DNA of 64,000 bases from a virus. Location of the stretch: the IMG/VR virus record IMGVR_UViG_3300032180_000385, positions 62,001 through 126,000 of that record; one strand, written 5' to 3'. Below, one piece after another: positions 63,910 to 64,000 of the stretch (positions within the stretch are counted from its first letter, which is position 1; every line of letters starts with the position of its first letter). The position numbers and the translations under genes are program-made. Under the pieces are notes generated by a model. That model searched no databases. It was not told the origin of the DNA and was given only the letters and a program-made list of their open reading frames with translations.

Positions 63910-64000
63910 CCCGAACGCCCGGGGTTATGCCCCTACGAGGACTTGCTCATCCCGAAGCCTTCCGATCTGAGAGCGCGGTGTTATGCGCGTTCACGGCTGC

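Noticed and set aside
1-64000. Integrase, attachment sites, lysis genes or replication origin
   Set aside because: I saw no serine or tyrosine recombinase, endolysin/holin pattern or origin-like repeat in this window.

Overview
The window looks like part of the genome of a tailed, HK97-type (siphovirus-like) bacteriophage of an actinobacterium. The host inference rests on GC-rich DNA, frequent GTG starts, chains of ATGA/GTGA-overlapping genes, extended -10 promoters of the TGnTAnnnT kind, many small zinc-binding phage proteins and two lipoproteins with actinobacterial signal peptides. No integrase, lysis cassette, tape measure or replication gene is visible, so this is one arm of a larger genome. 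Most genes lie on the minus strand; plus-strand genes are mainly homing endonucleases and a few short blocks.

Layout, read in the direction of transcription (right to left). 44.5-41.1 kb is the packaging module: a likely small terminase, five short paralogous ORFs sharing one N-terminal peptide, and the large terminase, which carries the same peptide. 40.2-34.3 kb holds the portal (with an intein and an apparent N-terminal frameshift), the prohead protease and the HK97-fold capsid protein, interrupted by HNH genes. 33.4-27.6 kb holds small virion-type proteins. 29.7-19.6 kb is a sugar/methyl island inside the tail region: NAD-dependent epimerase, aldo/keto reductase, about five glycosyltransferases, two SAM methyltransferases (one split by an intein), a PLD-like protein and many tiny coupled genes. 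19.3-3.9 kb encodes very large tail-fibre or tailspike-type proteins (beta-helix, glycine-rich, repeat-rich). Only after these, at 3.9-0.4 kb, come the head-tail connector and a tail-terminator-like protein.

The right part (44.6-64 kb) is an accessory region: two C5-cytosine-type DNA methyltransferases, cupins, a SLOG-fold protein, a secreted host-like putative peptidase, two lipoproteins, membrane proteins, many small zinc proteins, and a TROVE/vWA protein (Ro60 homologue). Upstream of the Ro60 gene is an ~1 kb array of at least six related structured RNA elements mixed with tRNA-like D- and T-arms. This is the most unusual part of the window.

Mobile DNA is dense: six free-standing or fused HNH genes, an endonuclease VII remnant, three inteins (two with LAGLIDADG-type motifs) and a methyltransferase fused to a homing-endonuclease-type DNA-binding domain. 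Several of these share a promoter placed so that the mRNA would be leaderless.
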